64,000 nt of DNA from Thalassia testudinum (GCA_037157565.1 JAZHRO010000002.1:72003001-72067000); one strand, 5' to 3'; positions 11,605 to 22,542 are shown, numbered from the stretch's first letter. The notes: generated by a model from the sequence alone, not told the origin. A program made the numbers and translations.

Positions 11605-12627
11605 AGCCGGAGAAGAAGAGACGAATTGGAGGTGGACGTCCGGCCAAGTCAAGCTGAAATTGAGCAGCCGGAGGTGTGGGTTCTTTTATAGGCACTGGGC
11701 CGGGTGCTCAGAGCGTGGAGGGCATGCCTGTGTCTCTGATGGCTCGCCGGAGAAGGAAAGAGGTTAGATACCCAAATCCCTCGTGCATTCGCACGAGAGA
11801 TTAGGTTCACACCAGAGATTGTGATTGGCCTTAGATGGAAGGAAATTCCTCAGAGAATCTCCCTTCCATTTCTGGGAGGGGATCTCTGAGGAATCAGAGA
11901 GTAATCCCTCTCTAAACCTCGCCAGAGGTTGGTTTTGCCATAACAATGGTGGCAGGACCTGATTGCAAATGTGGCGATGAAATTAGGGGGCTCTCTGCAA
12001 GGATTTTCAAAAGATAGGGACCAAATTATAATTTGGGTGTACTAAATTGCAAAGTAGGTCGAGATGACCTCCCCTTAGGTCCAAATTTTGGTACAAACCT
12101 AATTTGGACCTAAGGAATCCAATGGTGAAGTTGGATTTTAGGTTTAACCTCGTTTGATTAGACATTTTGTGTAAAAACCCAAATTAGGTCAATTAATGAG
12201 CTACGACCCTATTCTAGGTCAAACTAGGTTCCAAAGGTAAAATTAAGTGTTCTAAACCCTAGAGGATATTTTTCCATGATTTTTAGAGGGTTTACTTGAT
12301 TTTTATCCTGACCAAAACCTTGTTGATTTAAGAAGGTCTGTTTTAGGGTTACCAAATGTCATTTAATTCCTAAATTGCACATGAACCCATTTCTGATTGA
12401 CTCAACCCACTTTTTATCTTATTTAGACCATTTGACCTATTTTTTGCCTCTGAGAAATCCCGTTTATGCACTGCAATGGTAAAATTACAGTTTTAACCTT
12501 TATTTCATATTTTCTTCTCAAAGCACTTATTCCTTCATTTAGGCCTTCTTCTAGGTTATGTAGGAGCTTTTATCTTCTTTATTGGGTCAAAATGAGCTAG
12601 TTATGGCTCATGATGAGGCTCTCATCA
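11605..12627 (-). repeat. NA-A left (3') LTR, truncated
   Basis: The last 1.0 kb of the LTR as read on plus, ending CTCTCATCA (minus strand TGATGAGAG, the LTR start). By eye it matches 28700-29722 with only scattered differences. It contains a minus-strand TATA box (11683-11692). The R and U5 parts are missing. Confidence 0.85.
11683..11692 (-). promoter_or_regulatory. TATA box of NA-A left LTR
   Basis: Minus strand TATAAAAG. The homologous position in the right LTR (near 28780) is mutated to a weaker CTATGAAAG. Confidence 0.45.
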
Positions 12628-12639
12628 TACCCCCATGCC
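12628..12639 (-). other. Polypurine tract of NA-A
   Basis: Minus strand GGCATGGGGGTA abuts the LTR start TGATGAG. This is the plus-strand DNA primer site of LTR elements. Confidence 0.75.
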
Positions 12640-13072
12640 TAGCTTTTGCTAGTCCCTTAGCAAAATTCCAAGGTTTTAACTTCCGTTCTAGACCTAGAGT
12701 GTCTGTCAACACTCATGATAAGCGCTTCTCCTTTTCTTTTGTGATTAGGTAGGAATGCCGACAATAGGCCTAGAGGTACTCAAGTACCAACCAAAATCCG
12801 GACCTGACCCGCTTTAGCCTTAGTCCTCCACAAAGGTTTCTTTGGCCCACAAAAACTAACCTAGGGTTTGTTGGACTCCGCGGTTAAAGCACCCGTGCTT
12901 GAGACATTTTTAGCCTAAGTTCAGTTTGTAGTGCATTTTTTTAAGAGAGAGATAGAAGATTTATTTGTTTGGAGAGCTTTTCTCTCTCTTTTCTCCTTAC
13001 TTCTAGCTTCGGATTAGCTTCTCAACATGGTCTGTATCGGATTCCTCATCCCCATCATCAATCCTCAAGGGT

Positions 13073-13219
13073 CCCTGGCTTTCGAGATTTTGAGATAATC
13101 CCGCCCATGGCAACCCCCAGAACCCTGGCTTTCGAGATTTCGAGATAATCCCGCCCATGGCGTTCCGTGGCCGAATTCAGACCCTGGCGATCGACATTTC
13201 GTGATAATGCCACCCATGG
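13073..13219 (-). repeat. Tandem repeat in 3' UTR of NA-A (3 units)
   Basis: Units start at 13073, 13123 and 13182. Each begins CCCTGGC, contains TCGA..TTTCG.GATAAT and ends with CCCATGG. Unit length is 50-59 bases. Confidence 0.75.
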
Positions 13220-13252
13220 TATCTGAACCAGCAGAGTGCTTACATGCCCCAG

Positions 13253-13272
13253 TAGGATATTTAAATATCCTA
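13253..13272. repeat. 20-bp perfect palindrome in NA-A 3' UTR
   Basis: TAGGATATTTAAATATCCTA is self-complementary; the identical sequence occurs in Ath-3 at 52370-52389. Confidence 0.8.
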
Positions 13273-13959
13273 AGAGACAAGCACCAAGGAGATGATATGT
13301 TGTTACGCATCTTCGAGGGGAATTTCCTGCCTCTCCGAGCTGGGAACTCATCCAAATCAACTTGTGTTGATTGGCTGCTCCTAATCTAGGTGACTTTTTC
13401 AGAACATTAAACACTTTTGCGTGGTTTGGATGTTTATGCGCACTGAACCAGACTGTGTGTGAATTTGGGGTGCTTAGATTACCGAATCCCGCAAATCGAA
13501 GGTCAGTTAACGAGGCCGAATACTTCCTAAGCCTTAGACCTAATACTTAAGCTTCGCATTTTCCTCAACCTCTTGAGAATTATCCAGATTTTAACGGATA
13601 CGAGAATTTTTTAGCTAACAAATCTAGCCCAAGAGGCCTAAGACCAGCGTTCCTACTAATCTCTTGATATGTCTTCTTAGCACTTTTTCTTTTATTTCTT
13701 TTCTTGATCTGGTCTATAACTTCAGTTAATCCCTTAATCTTTTACTAATGACTATTTCTTTTTCTTTTTCTTTTTGTGCTCCTTTTTGTCATTTTTCTCT
13801 TTTTCTCCTCCTTATGAATATGTGGCTCACAAAATTTCCTCCCTCCCCCATTTTTTTGTTCTTTTTCATAATTTTTCAATTTTTTGTGTTTTTGACATAT
13901 GTGAATTTTTTGTGAAAATCCTTCTGATTTTTTCTTGGTTCTGTATGTATACACTTTAT

Positions 13960-13975
13960 CACCCCCATGCCTAAG
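13960..13975 (-). other. Internal polypurine tract, NA-A
   Basis: Minus strand TTAGGCATGGGGGTGA, about 1.33 kb before the terminal PPT and preceded by the CAATG..CATTG repeat. Confidence 0.55.
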
Positions 13976-14200
13976 TTTTGCAATGTCCTCATTGTAAACG
14001 GAGGGTGTGAAGTAGTGTTGAGGTCAGGGACTTAGAACAGGATACATCGGGTGGGTGAATGGGTCGGGAATAAATGATGCAGATGATTTCAGGCTCTGAT
14101 ACGTGTACCAGAGGTGGGATCAACTGTCTAAGGCTGAACTCAAGGTACAATAGACGTGGAGTACAGACGAATAATCAGACAGGTCTCTATTTTTGGGATG

Positions 14201-14216
14201 ACGGGTTGCCTCCCGT
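14201..14216 (-). other. Stem-loop just after the NA-A ORF
   Basis: ACGGG-(6-base loop)-CCCGT lies 22-37 bases beyond the ORF stop; conserved in NA-B and Ath-3. Confidence 0.5.
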
Positions 14217-14237
14217 TAAGCGCTAAATTTGATGCCT

Positions 14238-15329
14238 TCAGCCGAGCGGAAAATGGGGTGGAGAGGGAGTGATCAAATCAATGGAATTTTGGAAAACAAA
14301 CACCTTGATTAAGAGCCTAGTTGGTCCAACCAGGTGCTTGTTAAGATCAGTGGGCTGATGATGCAGCCCAAACCCAATAAGTCTGGTGGGTTGATAGATG
14401 TGGATCAACAGATGCGGAACCCACCATATGTAGTGAAGTTCTGATGGATATGGAAGTGAAAACTCGGGTTCAGGCTGCGTCGAGTTAGCCTGGTCAGAGT
14501 AGGGTTCCGAAAAATAGTTAATGTATGGTGTGGAAACCCTACAGGGGTGATCAAAGGATGGAGGCTCCTGATCTGTGGTTTGATCAGTACCCGATACCCG
14601 GTATAGATACGGAGTTGAATCATCCGCAAACGGCTCAGTGAGAGGTGAATCAGAATAGAAATTGAGTCCGATTGCGGGTCGGGGTAGGGAACGGGTTTTG
14701 ATAGGTTCAGTATATGTGGAGCAGGTGGCTTCAAAGAAGATTGGCTTGTTATAATCAGGAAGCAGATTTTCTCTGATGTTATGGTCAGATTCGAAATCGT
14801 TGGAGAGTTTGCGAAAATCAAAATTTGAATGAGATTCCAGATCATGAGTTCCACCATAGAATAAATCATATGTTGTATACTCAGCAGCCTGACTGGGGTC
14901 TAGCCTAAATGTTAATTCTGAGCTTAAGAGGGTGTCCCTATTTGGAAGAGGCTCAGGTTCAAAGTTAGTAGGGCAGACCCAATCGAAACCCCGCTCGTCC
15001 AACTCCTCGATTTCTGTGTCGTAGATTGGCATGACTTCCGAAAAATCGATTCGTTCCTCTGAAGATGTTGGCGATGGATATTCATCAAATCGAGGCCCAA
15101 AATCATATTCTTCATTAAAAGATTGATCTTCTTCATATGGGGCCTTGAAATCTTCAAAATATGTTTCTGATCTAGATTCTAGGCTTCGGATGTGGGTTGA
15201 ATTACTAGAATCTAGGTCTGAATAACCTTCAAGGGTCACCTTATCAGAATAAGGGACGGAATTTATACCCTCGAGAGGTTCAGTTCTACTCTCATTCTTG
15301 CAGGAGTCTTGGGATTCTAAAATGGGCTC
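14238..15329 (-). pseudogene. NA-A unknown ORF, C-terminal part
   Basis: Not recognised. Minus-strand frame from the NA-B insertion point to a stop at 14238, about 360 codons. It is rich in Ser, Glu, Asp, Pro and Tyr, with no cysteine/histidine knuckle, DTG, RT or integrase motif and no obvious membrane segment until a basic, aromatic tail (WWVPHLLIHIYQPTR). It aligns with NA-B through blocks such as EGYSDL.SSNSTH, DEYPSPTSS and GLNFYSDSPLTEP. Relative to NA-B it lacks about 80 internal residues near 14750 without a frame change, and it runs about 70 residues past NA-B's stop. The first codons (15324 to 15240) join in frame with 25254 when one GGCTC duplication is discounted. Confidence 0.75.
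15325..15329. repeat. Target site duplication of NA-B, left copy
   Basis: GGCTC immediately before the left LTR; the second copy is 25254-25258. Confidence 0.85.
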
Positions 15330-15432
15330 TAATGGCGGTATGACTAGGTTTTGTTGTTTTGTTATAGAAATGGCGTTGTAGTACAGATAGTCATTGCCAC
15401 TATTACAATTTTTACTCGGAAATAAAAGATCT

Positions 15433-15458
15433 CCCGAGGTCGAACTCAGGGAGCAAAC
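15433..15458 (-). other. Conserved R/U5 box, NA-B left LTR
   Basis: Minus strand TTTGCTCCCTGAGTTCGACC then TCGGGA. The same box occurs near the U5 end of every Athila-like LTR here, even those that otherwise barely align. Confidence 0.6.
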
Positions 15459-15529
15459 TGTATTCTAGAGATACAAAGTTTCTATTACAAAAGTGAAAAG
15501 AGAGAGAGGGAGAGAGATTTATTTTGTTG

Positions 15530-15780
15530 GCTTTTTCTTCTTCTCTCTTCTTTCTCGTCGTTGTCTTCTTCTCTTCTCTTCTTTTGGGTTCTTCAGTCTT
15601 CTTCCTTCTGTTCTTCTTATTCCTCTTCTGTTCTTCTTCTTTCTTTCTTCTTCAGAGCTTCTTCTTCTCTTTCTCTTTTTCTTCTCTGCGGTAGTGGTGA
15701 TCCTCCTCTTCTTTTTAATTTCTTTCTTTTCTTTTTCCAAGCTTCTTCTTTTCTTCCTGCAGGCCGTCGTCTGATTTTTC
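15530..15780 (-). repeat. Purine-rich (GAA)n-like tract in NA-B left LTR
   Basis: Plus strand is almost pure C/T (TTCTTC runs); the sense strand is GAA-rich. It closes with an inverted GTCTGATT...AATCAGAC pair near 15767-15787. The open frames through it are low-complexity artefacts. Confidence 0.7.
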
Positions 15781-17091
15781 AATCAGACGACTTAAATAGC
15801 TTTTGCTACAGTGCGTCTTCTTTCCTTCTTCTCTCTGTGGTTCTCTTCTTCTTCTTCTTCTCCTGTGCCTGCACACTCGCAGTTTGGTCAGAGGGCAAAA
15901 ACCTACTCTACCCTCCCCCGCGTCTCTCTCTCTCAGAGTTCACTCGTAGGATAGCTCTCCCAGAGCTGCCGGGTATTCGGGTACGGGTCGCGCCCTGGTC
16001 CAGGCCCACCAGCGTGCGGTGGTGGGCGAGGAGTGCAGGTCGAGTAAACGGGTCGGGCCAGGTCCGCGGGGGGTGGTCGCGAACGAGGCCGGGTCGAGCG
16101 GGTGAGAGGGACCTCACCCCGTGGTCAGGAGGCAAAGAGACTAAGGCACTTTTTGCCTTTATACGGGTGCGCGGCCTCGAAATCCCACGATGTGGGACTA
16201 TCTTCTGCTATCTTCGCGTGCTCCCGCAGGACGACTCCACCTCGCCCTCTGATCAGTTGCAGCCGATGTCTAGGCCAACTGAAGAGGTAGAAGCCTTTGC
16301 AGACTTCTCCCCAACCTGCAGCACCTGGGAATCTGGGGCTGTAGGGCCTGGAGCTCGCCTCGAAGCTGCTTCAGTCGTCGCTAATGGCAGATGGAGCAGC
16401 GAACCTGTTAGACAGGAATACGGCCCTTCGGCCTAATCAAACACGCGGGGGACCTTCGCCATGGCAAGGCGAAGGTGGTGTGGGGTGTGGCAGGTCGTGG
16501 GTCGACGTCTGGTGGCGGGGCTAGGTCAGACTGTAGCCGCGAGAATGGGTTTGTTCGGTGGAGTATGGTGGAGGTGAGGAGTGGCAGTGAAGGGGCGGAA
16601 ACGGTTCAGTGGGACGAGGCGGAGGTTTTGGGTCGGTCGGCGAGTCGTATGGAGTGGCGGAATGATGGGAGAGACTCGCCGGAGGTGGGCCGGAGGCGTG
16701 GAAGATGATGGTGGTCGGGTCGGTCGAGGGTTTGATTGAGCAAATTAAAATAGGGAAAAGAAAGAGGGGAGGAAGAGAAGTAACTGTTACCTACTTGCAG
16801 GGACGAAGGGGGAGGAGCAGGGCGGCAGTCGTGTCGACTGTCGCCGGAGAAGAAGGTGCCCAGTGGGGGCAGACGGCGGCGACAACGGGGCTGAAGCAGC
16901 GCACGCGGGTATTGCGCGACGCGGAGGAGAATCAGGAAGAAGTCTCTGCCATTGGTTTCATGGCAGAGCAAAGAGGAAAGGAAAGGGAGCTCGCCGGAGC
17001 TCGCTGGGTGTCTGCCGGAGTGGGAAGAGAAGAAAGTTGTGGGTGGTTCTCCATCAGAATCGAGCTGGAGAGTGTGGCAGAGCGACGAGGG

Positions 17092-17101
17092 CTTTTATAG
17101 A
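17092..17101 (-). promoter_or_regulatory. TATA box, NA-B left LTR
   Basis: Minus strand CTATAAAAGC, at the end of the U3 part and upstream of the GC-rich leader. Confidence 0.5.
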
Positions 17102-18019
17102 GGCGAAATCAGAGAGGAGGGCGGAGGGAGACGACGTGCCTCCCTCGCCGGAGATGGAGACCCATACCTTCCGTGCGTTCGCACAAGCGGTATGGGCGGT
17201 TGCAGCGACCAGGGAGGTGTCCCTGCGACGGCAGACGTCGCAGGGCACCCCCAGTTATCTTGGCAGAGGGTCTCCCTCACCCTGCGCGGCGCCATGCTCC
17301 GCGCAAAGTCGCCGGAGCATGGCGCTTCTCAGGGTTTTGCAAGGAGGACCCAAATTCAAAGAATGAAGAAGAGTTAGGGGCCAAAATGCGAGTGTTTCAA
17401 AAGTTGAGGGCCAAAAAGTAATAGATGAGGACCAAAATGTAAAGTTGGTCAAGAAGGTCTCTCCTTAGCCTCAAGTTTTTATACATGACTAATTAGGACC
17501 TAAGGATTCTGATGGTAAATTTTATTTCTATATCAAACCTTGTTTGACCGGTCAATTTATGCAAAAACCCAAATTAAGTTATTAATTGGGCATGGTTCTC
17601 AATGTAGGTCAAAATGGGTTCCTAAGTTCAAATTGGAGGTTCTAAACCCTAGAGATTATTTTTCTATGAATTTTAGAGGATTTAGTCGATTTTTTATTTG
17701 CCTCGAACCTCGTGAATTGAAGTGGATTTATTTTTAGGGTTACAGGATGTCATTTAATTCCTTGTAGTTGCTGTAGCCCTTATTGGATCATCTCATCCCA
17801 CTTTTCTTCCTATTAGGTTATTTTGACCTATGTTTGGACCCTGAGTTACCCTATTTTCAGATTGAATTGGTGAAATTACGTTTTTACCCCTTAGTTTCTA
17901 TTTTCTTTACAAACTCAGAATTTCTCTGAGCCAAGCCTTTCTAGAGTTATGTAGGAGCTTTTTCTTGAAAATCTGGGTTAGATGGTGCTAGTTTAGGGTT
18001 TATGACGAGGTTCTCATCA

Positions 18020-18031
18020 TACCCCCATGCC
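18020..18031 (-). other. Polypurine tract of NA-B
   Basis: Minus strand GGCATGGGGGTA directly before the 3' LTR start TGATGAG. Confidence 0.8.
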
Positions 18032-18466
18032 TAGCTTTTGCTAGTCCCTTAGCAAAAACCTAAGGTTTTAACCTTTGTTCTAGACCATGATGTTTTTAAC
18101 AACATCAAATAAGTGCTTTTTCATTTGAACCTAGATTAGGTTAGAATGCTGACCATAGGCTTAAAAGGTACTCTAGTACCAACCAAGATCCAGATCTGTC
18201 TAGCCTTAGCCTTAGTCTTTGGCAAAGGTTTTTAAGGTCCAAAAGAACTAACCTAAGGTTTATTGGACTTCGTGGTTAAAGCACCCCGTGCTTGAAATGA
18301 TTTTTGCCCTAGTTCAGTTCGCAGTGCGTTTTGTAAGAGAGAGAGGTAGTAAGTTTTTCTATTTGGAGAGTTTTTCTCTCCCTTTTTCTTTTTAGTTCTA
18401 GCCTAGGATTGGCTTTTCAACACGGTCTATATCAGATTCCTTTCTCCCATCATCAATCCTCAAGGG

Positions 18467-18614
18467 TTCCTGGCAATCGATGCTTCGAGATAGCACCGCC
18501 CATGGCAACCCCTGGGACCCTGGCTATTGAGATTTCGAGATAATCCCATCCATGGTGTTCCGTGGCCGAATCCAGACCCTGGCAATTGACACTTCGTGAT
18601 AATGCCATCCATGG
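18467..18614 (-). repeat. Tandem repeat in 3' UTR of NA-B (3 units)
   Basis: Units begin at 18467, 18518 and 18577, with the same CCTGGC...CCATGG design as in NA-A. Confidence 0.7.
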
Positions 18615-19281
18615 AATCTGAACCAGCAGAGTGCTAGTAGGATATGTAAATATCCTAAGAGACAAGCACCGAGGAGATGATATTTTGTTACGCATCTTCG
18701 AGGGGATTTCCCACCTCTCTGCACTGGGAACTCGTCCAAATCAACTTGTGTTGATCGGCCGCTCCTACTCTAGGTGTACTTTTCAGAATTTTGCGACGCT
18801 TCTGCGTGATTTTGATTTTTACGCTTACTGAACCAGGCTGTGTGTGAGGTTAGGGTGCTTAGGTTACTGAGTCCCGTAGACCAAAAGTTAGTTAATGAGG
18901 TCGAATACTCCCTAAGCCTTAGACCTAATACTTCAGCTTTTCATTTTCCTCAACCTCTTGAGGAGTGTCCAGATCTTAATGAGTACTAAGAGTCTATCCA
19001 AGAATGCCTAAGGTTTGCATTCTTACTAATCCCATTGTGCACTTTTCAGTTCTTTTCTTGAATGGGGTCTAGAACTTAGGTTAATTCCTTAGTTTCTTAC
19101 TAATGACTACTTTTGTTTTTCCTCATAATTTTGTGCTCCTTTTTCATTTTGTTTCTTTTTCTCCTCCCACAAAATTTCCTTCTCCTTTTATTCTTTTTCA
19201 AAAAAAATTTTTAATTTTTATGGTGTTTTTGGTATATGTGATTTCCTTGTTTGAAACCTTTTCTTACAAGTTTTGCACTTT

Positions 19282-19299
19282 CATACCCCCCCATGCCTA
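19282..19299 (-). other. Internal polypurine tract, NA-B
   Basis: Minus strand TAGGCATGGGGGGGTATG, about 1.27 kb upstream of the terminal PPT. It reproduces the PPT plus the first LTR bases. Confidence 0.6.
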
Positions 19300-19515
19300 A
19301 TATTTGCAATGTCCTCATTGTAACCTAGGGGATTTTTATTCAACTTAGTGCATACATTAGGACAGATGTTTTGATGAGTGAATGGGTCGGGATGATTGTT
19401 GCGGATGATTTCTCATCTCAGATGCAAGCATCTGAGCTGGAGTCAGCTGTCCTAAAGGGTTGAACCTTAAGTGCAAAAAGGTGTCAGAAAATGTTTCAGG
19501 TTTTCAAAGAGAATG

Positions 19516-19531
19516 ACGGGCTGCCTCCCGT
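19516..19531 (-). other. Stem-loop downstream of the NA-B ORF
   Basis: ACGGG-CTGCCT-CCCGT about 0.2 kb beyond the ORF stop; it aligns with 14201-14216 and 55941-55960. Confidence 0.5.
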
Positions 19532-19738
19532 TGAGCGCTAAATTTGGTGCCTTCAGCCAAGTGGGAAATGCGATGGAGAGGGGATGGTCAAATCAGCAGA
19601 ATTTTGTAAGACAAGCACCTTGATTAAGAGCCTGGTTGGTCCAACCAGGTGCTTGTTCAGATCGACAGGCTGATGATGCAGCCCAAACCCAATCAATCTG
19701 GTGGGTTGATAGATGAAGATCAAAAGGTGTGGAACCCA

Positions 19739-21431
19739 CTATATACTATGAAGCTCAGATGGATGTGGAAGTGTGAATGCAGGGTTTGGCTGAGTTGAAT
19801 CAGCCTGGTCAGAGTAGGGACCCGTAGAATAATCAGTGATTGATGCAGGAACACTACAGGGGTGATCAAAGAGTGATGGAGCATGATATGTAGTCTGATA
19901 AGTGTTCCAAACCCGATGTGGAAATGCAATCGGCTCGGTGAGAGGTGAATCTGAATAGAAATTGAGTCCGGTTGCGGGTCGGGGTTGGGAAGAGGTTTTG
20001 ATCCATTCTGTGTGTGTGGACGAGGTGGCAATCGTGTATGAGGGCTCTTCTAGAAAGGAATGACAGGTGGTGTTCTGTAGAGAGTCCTCTGGGTAGCTAT
20101 CAAATGCCTGAAGAGTGTCTGTAGGATGAAGGAAATCTGAACTGAGAAAAGATTTGAATTCTTTGTTGCAATCACTCTTGGCATTTTCTATTTTTGGTTC
20201 CTGAGGATCAAAAAGGAATGATTCTGTGTTACCAGTGATCTCGGGAATCAGGACCTCAGAGTCGGAGTCAGAGTCATGTGGACTGAGGTCGTAGATGGGC
20301 CTGGTGTGTTCAGGAAGAAGAGTCTCTCCACAATTATAGTCAGATCTGAAGTTGTCGGAGAGTTTGTGAAAATTGAGTTCTAAATGAGATTCTTGATCAT
20401 GAATTCCACCGTAGCATAAATCATCAGATGTGGAATCAGCAGCCTGACTGGGTTCTAGCCTATATGTCAATTCTAGGCTCAAAAAGGTGTTCTGTCTAGG
20501 CTCAAGCTCTAAGCTGGTAGGATAGACCCCATTAAAACCCTGCTCATTCAACTCCTCAGTTTCTGTATCATAAATTGGCATGTTTTCTGAAAAATTGATC
20601 AAATTTCCTGAGGATGTTGGAGAGGGATATTCATCAAATAGAGGCTCGGAATCATTCTGTAAAAATTTGATCTTTCTCATATGAGGCCTCATAATCTTCC
20701 CAATAAGTTTCAGATCTAGGTTCTAGGTTTAGGATGTGGGTAGAATTGCTAGAACCTAAGTCCGAATAACCTTCGAGGGCCACCTTATCAAAATAAGGGG
20801 CGGAATTTATACCCTCAAAAGGTTCAGTTCTAATCTCATTATTGCAGGAGTTTTGGAATTCTAGGCTTGGCAATTCATGGTCTAAGTTCAGCTCATCATT
20901 GTGTTCTCCTGCAATATCCCAACCTAATTCAATATTGTCTTCTATCTGGGTTGGGATTCCACAACCACTTTGTGCCTCAGTCCCGAGATCTGGGAAACTG
21001 GATTGTTCCTTAATACTGTTCCAAGATGGTTCATCCTCTGTTTCTGGTATATACGGGTATTTCTGGTTGATAATTTGTTCTAGTGATCTCATCATTTCTA
21101 CCCATTTTATAAGGGCATCTTGGTGTTGTTCCCAAAGTACAGGATTTGTCAAGCATTGAAGGTATTCAGATTGGTGTAATTTTTCTATCTCAATGTATCC
21201 TATCATGAGCATATCTATGGTTGATCCTTTTGTAATTTCTGTCAACAGAATTTGGGCACAGTTTATGATGAAAGCTGTGGTTGTTGGGACATCAACCTGA
21301 ATGTTTTCTATTGGTGTTGAGGGTTTACATTTGATTTCATAGAATTCAAGGGCATCCTCAATCATCTTATCTTTCATGGATCTCTGATATTCAGGTTTTT
21401 TGAATGGTAGTCTTAATTGGTGTGGCTGCAT
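19739..21431 (-). pseudogene. NA-B unknown ORF, one frameshift
   Basis: Not recognised. Start chosen at ATG 21431-21429 (MQPHQLRLPF), matching ATG 25798 in NA-A. Residues 1-165 are the best conserved: KPE.QRSM.DKMIEDA, IQV..PTTT, then YIEIEKLH..EYLQC, NP.LW.QHQD and QKYPYIP. They look mainly helical. The rest is acidic, Ser/Thr/Pro-rich and probably disordered. The first frame (from 21431) ends at 20652 and the second (from about 20692) continues to 19739; the homologous region of NA-A is in one frame, so this is a single shift near 20660-20690. It occupies the position of gag but has no capsid, knuckle, protease or polymerase motif. By eye it is about 60% identical to NA-A in the N-terminal part. 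Possibly a captured or rapidly evolved protein; function unknown. Confidence 0.75.
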
Positions 21432-21556
21432 CTTTGAATTAGGTGGTGGAATCAAGATATAGAATCGAAGTTTGAATCAAGATGGAAGAAGGGGACTTTG
21501 TTTGGAATCAAAGGAAAAGGGGCTATGTGAATGATTGGTTGCACAAACAAGGGCAG

Positions 21557-21571
21557 CGAGGTTCGGCCTCG
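21557..21571 (-). other. Leader hairpin, NA-B version
   Basis: CGAGG-TTCGG-CCTCG, a 5-bp stem at the place of the 9-bp stem of Ath-3, next to a G14 run. Confidence 0.45.
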
Positions 21572-21617
21572 GGGGGGGGGGGGGAAGTGAATTTCTGAAG
21601 GAGGTTTCAAGGACCTC

Positions 21618-21752
21618 CTGCCAAATACTGAAGGATTGGATGAGGTAAGCAGGTGCTGGACCCAATCGAGGCACCCAAAAATTGTTGGGTGACTATAGAA
21701 GTGAGGGGCAGATGGACCCCTTGATCAGAAAGATCTTCCACCTGAGAATTAC
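21618..21752 (-). other. Candidate leader intron, NA-B
   Basis: Minus strand donor CCCAG|GTAATTCTC and acceptor TTTGGCAG|GAGGTCC, 135 bases apart, with a CTTAC-type branch candidate. NA-A has the same donor and a strong acceptor at the equivalent place. Predicted from sequence only. Confidence 0.35.
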
Positions 21753-22542
21753 CTGGGCAGCCAGAGAGGGAGAGTCCCGCAAAGACCCCTACACGGTAGA
21801 GTGTCCCCATGGGTTACAGGGTTTCCCCCACCCGACCTCTCTTATCACTACGATTCCAGGTAGACCAGAATGGGGATCTTGACCTCTTAAGTCTACCTCT
21901 TTTAATTTAAGATCAGGGTGCTTAAGGTTTTACTTGAACTTTTAGGTATTTTTGAGTGAAGTGACCTAATTTTAAGGTTGGTTGACCCAAGGGGTCAACT
22001 TCACCTCTTGTTCTTTTGAGAGCTTTTGGGTCCTTTCTTTTTAGGGTTCAAGTGTTTAGAGAGCCAATTGTTTAGGGTTTCTCTTGTATAGATCTTTTCA
22101 AACAAGGTTTAAGTACACCTCTTTTTGGGAAGATCTTTTCTTTGTTAATAGAAGGTGTGTCTCTAAAAACCCTAGCTTTTCAATCCTTGAGTTGGCTCTA
22201 ATTGGTCCATTTTAGTTGCCTCAAAAAATGTAGTATCCAGGGCTCAATCAAGAAGGTTTTAGCCCTAGTTACCTTAGTTGGATGGACAGTTAAAATGTGT
22301 TGAAATGAAAAATTTAGGCAACTTTGAGGAATTACTATGTATGATGCAGGTAGCCCTAAGTTGATTTTTCTTTTCGTTTCTTTTTAGATTTTAAGGGAGT
22401 TAAGAAAGGGTTGATGAAGATTACCTGTTTTGTTGGAGTGTTTGTTGTGCGGCTGTTCTTCCAATTTTTACCTGCACATAAGAGAGAGAAAAAGATTAGC
22501 AATCTCTTAAAAGAAATTCAAAGCTTCTAGAATAGCCGTTGC

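Larger units (their letters stand above)
12640..14237 (-). other. NA-A 3' UTR module
   Basis: No ORF is supported. From the ORF outward it holds a stem-loop (14201-14216), the internal PPT (13960-13975), a T-rich tract (13740-13900), a 20-bp palindrome (13253-13272) and three imperfect tandem repeats (13073-13219). The same layout is found in NA-B, Ath-2 and Ath-3. Confidence 0.7.
15330..18019 (-). repeat. NA-B left (3') LTR
   Basis: On plus it starts TAATGGCGG and ends TTCTCATCA. As read on minus it is TGATGAGAA...CCATTA, so the termini are TG...TA rather than TG...CA. It contains U5-side T/C-rich tract 15530-15780, a GC- and CpG-rich middle (15900-17300) and a TATA box (17092-17101). Open frames in this LTR are low-complexity or unconserved. 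Confidence 0.9.
18032..19738 (-). other. NA-B 3' UTR module
   Basis: Noncoding. Contains tandem repeats (18467-18614), a one-base variant of the TAGGATATTT palindrome near 18636, a T-rich tract (19100-19230), the internal PPT (19282-19299) and a stem-loop (19516-19531). It aligns end to end with the 3' UTRs of NA-A, Ath-2 and Ath-3. Confidence 0.75.
21432..22542 (-). other. NA-B leader between PBS and ORF
   Basis: Noncoding. It aligns with the Ath-3 leader (61535-62626) and with NA-A's. Contains a candidate intron (21618-21752), a reduced hairpin (21557-21571) and a run of 14 G (21571-21584 on plus). Confidence 0.65.

Noticed and set aside
15493..15782. Open frames of Leu/Phe/Ser-rich or Lys/Arg/Glu-rich protein on both strands, repeated at 22728-23017, 27216-27629, 49340-49670 and 62822-63209
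   Set aside because: They are translations of C/T-rich low-complexity LTR tracts; opposite frames are equally open and nothing is conserved at codon level.
15561..17421. Open frames up to 291 codons in the CpG-rich LTR middle (also 22796-24702)
   Set aside because: GC-rich sequence lacks stops in several frames at once; they lie inside LTRs and do not persist in sister LTRs of NA-A or Ath-3.
21571..21584. Run of 14 G in the NA-B leader
   Set aside because: Could be a real homopolymer or a sequencing/assembly effect; not interpretable alone, so noted only with the hairpin.
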